From assembly GCA_023512345.1 (NCBI GenBank), contig JAILZT010000001.1, positions 540,084 through 604,083 of the forward strand: a stretch of 64,000 bases of DNA. Direction: 5' to 3'. Of the stretch, positions 59,642-64,000 are shown piece after piece. Below the pieces are notes generated by a model. The model worked only from the letters and a program-made list of their open reading frames with translations, searched no databases and had not been told where the DNA came from. Source of the stretch: Paenibacillus sp. (GTDB lineage Bacteria > Bacillota > Bacilli > Paenibacillales > Paenibacillaceae). The stretch's first letter is position 1. Each line of letters opens with the position of its first letter. Position numbers and translations under genes: made by a program.

Positions 59642-62053
59642 TCAGCGCAGATCAGGAAGCTGCTCCGCATGGATACCATGCAACTGATAGCCGTTCTGTA
59701 CATAGGTTTCGTAGTAGACCTTACCGTTGCGGTAGAAGAGAAGATCCTCCAGATGGAACCCGCCCATGAGGTTCAACTTCTCCACACCGCTTCGGCGTTC
59801 CTCATGCACGAAGCCCAATCTGTAAATACGCGTTGTTTCATCTACGGTGAAGGCATAGCGCAGAAATTCGGAACCGCTGTCGCCGAAGAAATATTTCTCC
59901 TCATGCCGATGCTCTTGCGTATATTCGAACAGCCGGACATTGATGACTGCGCCTTCCTCTAAATTACGATATAGACGCTTGAACAGTTCTTCTCTGGATA
60001 ACACCTGACGGTTATCATAAGCCGCCGCAACATTGGCACGCCGGAGCAATTCTTCCTCAAAAGATAAAGCAAAAGGCTCTGCCTGAAGCAGCTCCCGCTG
60101 GCAAATATCAATCAGTCGCTCAATTACTGCCTGCTTCCCCTTCTCTAATAGGGTTGAAATGTTACCCATGTAACGCTCACTGAAAAATATACCCTTCCCC
60201 CGTTTGGCCTCCATGTCGTCCATGACCTCTTCAGTGACTACCCGGTAATATTCCATAATGTTCTGCCCGATTTCATCACCTGAATGTCTTACACTATCCA
60301 GTGCAAGAGTGCGCAGTTCTTCCTCCAGCTCTTCCATAGCCTTCACCCTGCTTACACATACGGCATGAAGCTGCTCTAATCCGGATTCTAGACGCTGGCA
60401 TAAGGACAGCTCACTTTCCAATCGGAGGAGTTCATATTTTTTGCCATAGACGGCGGAAAATAAATAATGAATGAAGTTTCGCACCGTTCGCTTATCTAGC
60501 AGCGGAACCCTTTTGAACGGCTGCCTTTCCACATTTTCACCATACAATCTCTCTAGCTCCTCTTGCGTAGACATGATCATAGCCCGTAAGCCTGCCATGT
60601 GCTGCCGCAGTTGAACCAGAGCACTTCCATTACCGCTGTCCCGATCTGCAGTCCATTCAGCCAGCTGGTAGAACGATACTTCGTGTGCTTCCTCCGTCTC
60701 TCCCTTAACCAACAGGGACTTCCAAATGGGAAGAGGCTGAAATGAATCCAATCGCTTGCCTGACTCGGCAATGAAATTGTTGCGGAAGTACGCCTCACCA
60801 CCGTCTCCGAACAGCTGACGCTCCGCTTCCCTAAGTGATAAACGTTTCAGCTCATTATAGGAAGGATGTCCATGGCTCATTAGCCCGGTCATTTCGTTAA
60901 TCCCTTCTTCATCCGGCAGCAGTTGCAGCGCTCGCTCCCGCAGGCTCTCCTGATCAATCATTAGTAAAGCCTGACGCTCCCGCATACTCCAAGGATTGCC
61001 TTCTTTCATTTCCGAGGCAAGGCGCCGAAAGGCATGATACAGAACAGACAGTGCAATCTGTCTGTTTGGTCTTCTCACACTGGAGAAACCAGCAGAAGCA
61101 TACCCTTGCCGCCCCGTGCTGCCTCTAATTCCACTTTTAAAAGTCATATTATTATATCCGCCCTGCCCGATGGCATGATCAGAAGTTGGGCGTACCCTAT
61201 TCTTAAGGAGGCTGATGTGGGAAATAATCTCATAGTTATCGTTCATCCCGCCTAATGACAGCATCCCGCGCTCATTCTTATCTGACAACAGGTAGACGAG
61301 ATCGAACAGCGATGAAGGGCCGTGGTTGACCGGAATCGAAAAACCCTCTTCCGTAACCAGCAGTGGAGCACTATAGGTGTAGTCTGAGGACTGCATATGC
61401 TCCAGCTCACGCAAAAAGGCTAACCCAACAGAGCTGGAATAGCCGAACTGATCCCCCTGCTCCCGCTCCTGAATCAAAGCATACACATCTGTCTGAACCG
61501 ATTTGAAGGATTGCCCCAAAACTGTACGCGCCAGCAGGGTTATCTCCGGCAAGAACACATTAAGCGGGTCATCGACCCGCGTAATGATAGATAGATGGAT
61601 TACATCGAAAGAAGAATAGAGCCGCCCGTAATCCGCTATGCTGTTACTAAGCCGTCGGAGTGCACGATTCATCTCCGCCAGAAAATGGACCTGCTCATGA
61701 AACTCACGATAAATCTCGTGCCGTACCGTACGTTGATCACGGCCGGCAGTGCCGGGCAGAGTCATTCGCTGTACACGTTCAACTCCATTACGCAGAGTCG
61801 CCTCTGACGGATCACGGTTCTTATCGCTCTCCCCACCTTCGGGGACTGCATGGATGGCCATAACACCGCCGGCATTATCCCATTTCCGCTCACAGCTATC
61901 AAGTACAGGACCGATGGCCGAGGTTACCTTCTCGCCCAAAAACAGAAACAAGGCAGGGTAATGGATGCTGCTGCGTCCATCCCCCTTATGCTGCAGTGCC
62001 TCTTCCCTTGCGGCATATTGCTCCGCAAATGATAATGCTAATAAGTTGGTCAT
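59642..62053 (-). CDS. Large protein of unknown function in the GTPase operon
   Basis: An 803-residue soluble, mainly helical protein. The first half has strand-helix alternation (HYPALFLFLGEKVTSAIGPVLD, SFDVIHLSIITRVDDPLNVFLPEI, SSLFDLVYLLSDKNERG) that could be a Rossmann-like or tubulin-partner fold. The middle is a long charged helical region, and the last 60 residues are beta-rich with LMGGFHLEDLLFYRNGKVYY. It begins five bases after the tubulin-like gene ends, with a weak ribosome binding site, so it is translated by coupling. No family is recognised with certainty; consistent linkage to the tubulin-like gene suggests direct partners. Confidence 0.75.
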   Translation of the reverse strand: MTNLLALSFAEQYAAREEALQHKGDGRSSIHYPALFLFLGEKVTSAIGPVLDSCERKWDNAGGVMAIHAVPEGGESDKNRDPSEATLRNGVERVQRMTLPGTAGRDQRTVRHEIYREFHEQVHFLAEMNRALRRLSNSIADYGRLYSSFDVIHLSIITRVDDPLNVFLPEITLLARTVLGQSFKSVQTDVYALIQEREQGDQFGYSSSVGLAFLRELEHMQSSDYTYSAPLLVTEEGFSIPVNHGPSSLFDLVYLLSDKNERGMLSLGGMNDNYEIISHISLLKNRVRPTSDHAIGQGGYNNMTFKSGIRGSTGRQGYASAGFSSVRRPNRQIALSVLYHAFRRLASEMKEGNPWSMRERQALLMIDQESLRERALQLLPDEEGINEMTGLMSHGHPSYNELKRLSLREAERQLFGDGGEAYFRNNFIAESGKRLDSFQPLPIWKSLLVKGETEEAHEVSFYQLAEWTADRDSGNGSALVQLRQHMAGLRAMIMSTQEELERLYGENVERQPFKRVPLLDKRTVRNFIHYLFSAVYGKKYELLRLESELSLCQRLESGLEQLHAVCVSRVKAMEELEEELRTLALDSVRHSGDEIGQNIMEYYRVVTEEVMDDMEAKRGKGIFFSERYMGNISTLLEKGKQAVIERLIDICQRELLQAEPFALSFEEELLRRANVAAAYDNRQVLSREELFKRLYRNLEEGAVINVRLFEYTQEHRHEEKYFFGDSGSEFLRYAFTVDETTRIYRLGFVHEERRSGVEKLNLMGGFHLEDLLFYRNGKVYYETYVQNGYQLHGIHAEQLPDLR

Positions 62054-62057
62054 AGGA

Positions 62058-64000
62058 TTACTTCAGCTTTCTACGGATGCTGCTAAGCTTGCCAGTCATG
62101 GTCTTGTAGAAACCGTACATCTCGTCACCGTTGGCATGCTCCACCCGCTCATATTCCAGGCTGTCGCGTGCTTCAAGGAAAGAGACATATAGACCTTCCA
62201 GCTTATACAACAGTGGAGATACGTCTTCCGCTGCGGTCATTTCACCCGCACGGCGAGCCGCTTTGCGCAGCAGCACGCTGCGGCTTTTCTCATCCAATCC
62301 ACGGAAATGACGGTACACCGCAAACTCTACATAACTACGTTCTTTCATCAAATTAGCAAATGGCTCCCAAGCATCTTCCTCTTCATCCCGGTCATATACA
62401 TACAGCGCACCTTTCTTAATAATGCTATCCGTATATAGCGCCTCAATAAATTGGTCCATCCATTTCTCTTCATCTAAATGTTGATGAAGCAGGGCTTCCA
62501 GTTCTTCTGCTTTGGCGGCAAGTGCTGCATATTTCGCCAGCTCTGCGCGGACACGGGAGATAAGCTGCGGTGAGCGAATCAAATTCTCCTGAGCCAGCTC
62601 TTTATTAATACTGCCGAAGATATCTTTAATCCCCTCACGTTCCAGACCCTTATCACGTAGGTTGTTCAGTTCATCCGCAGCCTTTTTCACTTCGCCCATA
62701 TTCGGACGTCCCGCTTGCAGCTGCAGATTAAATCCAAGAAGAAATGCTTCAATATCGAAAGGCTTGGTGAAAACCACCGAATATCGGCTGCTCGTGTTCT
62801 CGTCGACACCTTTTTCCTTGATGATTCCAAGCTCCAGTGCCTGCATGAAATCTGCCCGCACTCTAGCGTTATAATCACGGACACGGTTGTTAACGTAAGT
62901 ATCTCCCCATGATTTTTCAGGAATAGGAGAAGGCAGATACGTCCAGTTGTTCTTATCCGTCTGCACCAAATGGCGGCCAATTCCCTCTTTATCCAGAATC
63001 GTCCGTTCATAATTCTCTTCGAACACCCGAAGCGGAGTATAGACAAACAGCGGTACACCATTACGCGTATTCAGCCAGAAAATACGGTTTTTGACTTGGC
63101 TTTCCTTAATCGTGAACTGTGATTTACCAAGTGCATTGTTCTGGTAGTTGCGAATTCCCTTGAGAATTCCTGGTGCTTTCACCGGCACTGACACGAAGCC
63201 CCATGACGGGAAGTGCAGACTGCCAGAGCTGTTGCTCAGGTGGAAGGTCGGTACGGCCTCTTCGTCCAGTTTGCCTGCGACAATACGTTCAACGAACTTG
63301 TCCAAAGGCTCTTCATTGCCATATTTCATGACTAGGAAGTCTTCCATCGAACGAGTGATCAGATCGCCGAACTTATCACTTAGGAATTCTGAAATAGAGC
63401 GGACAATATCAATCTCCTGCTCTTTGACCCAACGGCCGGAATGATTCAGCATCTCGCGGGTAAAGTCACGAATGAGATCGTCCCCGTCCTTCTGGTCCAT
63501 GATCTTAGAGATCGTTGCTGAAATATCCGGCACATTGACGATATTCCAATAATAGGTCTTGTTGCCCTTATGGTCAGCCTGCTCTTCGCCATTAATCAGG
63601 ATTTCTCCATTTTTGGCAAAAATCGAGCTAAGCGCACTGAGGATTTCCGTGAACACACCGTATATGCGGTTGTTTTCTTCGTTAAGTAATTCATATAAGT
63701 CCTCGTAAAACTCAATCATCCGCTCGGTACGCTCTACATCGGCATGCAGCCAATACTCATTGATTTTAGCTTCAATATAAGCATTTTTCTTCTTTTCCTT
63801 CGAGACAAAAGCACTGCGGGCATCGCCTAGTTTATCCTCTGCACTATCACGAGCAGTTTCGATATCACGCGGCAGACGAAGCAAGCTTTCACGCAGAGCT
63901 TCAATGTACGAGAGGATCAGCTTCAGAATACAGAAGCCTTTTTCGGTATACAGCAAGCGGGATACATAAAAAGGACCCTGCTCCGGATGCAGGAAGATCC
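62058..64000 (-). CDS. Tubulin-like protein, C-terminal part (cut by window edge)
   Basis: At least 647 codons; the frame stays open to the right edge (IFLHPEQGPFYVSRLLYTEK), so the TTG at 63956 is not the start. The visible part is a long charged helical region (about 1-150), then mixed segments (FPSWGFVSVPVKAPGILKGI, SQVKNRIFWLNTRNGVPLFV, ILDKEGIGRHLV) and a helical C-terminus. This matches, from memory, the C-terminal half of the large tubulin/FtsZ-like proteins (Tubulin_2 type, about 1100 residues) found with vWA and GTPase genes; the GTP-binding half with its glycine-rich tubulin signature would lie beyond the window. First visible gene of the six-gene operon. Confidence 0.62.
   Translation of the reverse strand, partial: IFLHPEQGPFYVSRLLYTEKGFCILKLILSYIEALRESLLRLPRDIETARDSAEDKLGDARSAFVSKEKKKNAYIEAKINEYWLHADVERTERMIEFYEDLYELLNEENNRIYGVFTEILSALSSIFAKNGEILINGEEQADHKGNKTYYWNIVNVPDISATISKIMDQKDGDDLIRDFTREMLNHSGRWVKEQEIDIVRSISEFLSDKFGDLITRSMEDFLVMKYGNEEPLDKFVERIVAGKLDEEAVPTFHLSNSSGSLHFPSWGFVSVPVKAPGILKGIRNYQNNALGKSQFTIKESQVKNRIFWLNTRNGVPLFVYTPLRVFEENYERTILDKEGIGRHLVQTDKNNWTYLPSPIPEKSWGDTYVNNRVRDYNARVRADFMQALELGIIKEKGVDENTSSRYSVVFTKPFDIEAFLLGFNLQLQAGRPNMGEVKKAADELNNLRDKGLEREGIKDIFGSINKELAQENLIRSPQLISRVRAELAKYAALAAKAEELEALLHQHLDEEKWMDQFIEALYTDSIIKKGALYVYDRDEEEDAWEPFANLMKERSYVEFAVYRHFRGLDEKSRSVLLRKAARRAGEMTAAEDVSPLLYKLEGLYVSFLEARDSLEYERVEHANGDEMYGFYKTMTGKLSSIRRKLK

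Overview
The window looks like a chromosomal segment of a Paenibacillus-type member of the Bacillota. The evidence is strong AGGAGG-type ribosome binding sites, SLH-anchored surface protein, copper-amine-oxidase-like stalk domains, a QoxABCD-type quinol oxidase, a SinR homologue, ECF transport genes and B. subtilis-like sac genes. No rRNA, tRNA, transposase, phage gene or CRISPR array was seen.

Layout. 1-0.5 kb: tail of an unknown gene and a small RiPP precursor with a nitrile-hydratase-type leader. 0.5-4.3 kb: two tandem, paralogous multi-membrane sensor histidine kinases. 4.6-8.8 kb: acidic unknown protein, cyclophilin lipoprotein, leucine dehydrogenase, small unknown, pirin. 9.0-14.6 kb: a sucrose/levan (sac) locus (levB, sacB, sacY-like antiterminator, sucrose-type PTS EIIBC). 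sacB is a deletion pseudogene, and the whole locus is bracketed by a second, truncated copy of the pirin 5' end (14982-15185), as if integrated there. 15.5-26.5 kb: a minus-strand exopolysaccharide operon (HEAT-repeat membrane protein, GT2 synthase, receiver-domain protein, UDP-HexNAc dehydrogenase, GlmS, short GlmU, large secreted glycosidase-like protein) divergent from sinR. 28-38 kb: nitroreductase with Rrf2 regulator, ppaC, an AAC(3)-like acetyltransferase, VOC dioxygenase, HAD phosphatase, mug, an amino-acid ABC transporter, a polysaccharide deacetylase. 38.6-42.5 kb: qox operon. 42.9-44.6 kb: chemoreceptor. 44.7-51.3 kb: a cobalamin-riboswitch operon coding for an SLH-anchored protein with the two-domain plan of animal transcobalamin, a DUF4430 lipoprotein and a complete ECF transporter. 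51.4-53.2 kb: CopC/CopD fusion. 53.4-64.0 kb: a six-gene operon combining a tubulin-like protein (cut by the window edge), a large unknown, a membrane vWA protein, a beta-rich protein, a zinc-ribbon GTPase and a GAP1-like membrane protein.

Most interesting: (1) the tubulin-like/vWA/GTPase/GAP1-like operon; (2) the B12-regulated transcobalamin-like surface capture system; (3) the SinR-linked exopolysaccharide operon with a receiver whose phospho-acceptor is Glu; (4) two intergenic arrays (7.55 and 27.7 kb) that share spacing and scaffold (palindromes 51, 61-62 and 51 bp apart) but carry unrelated palindromes; (5) the decayed sac locus flanked by pirin repeats.

Starts were moved from the longest open frame wherever a ribosome binding site decided it; these choices are given in the entries.
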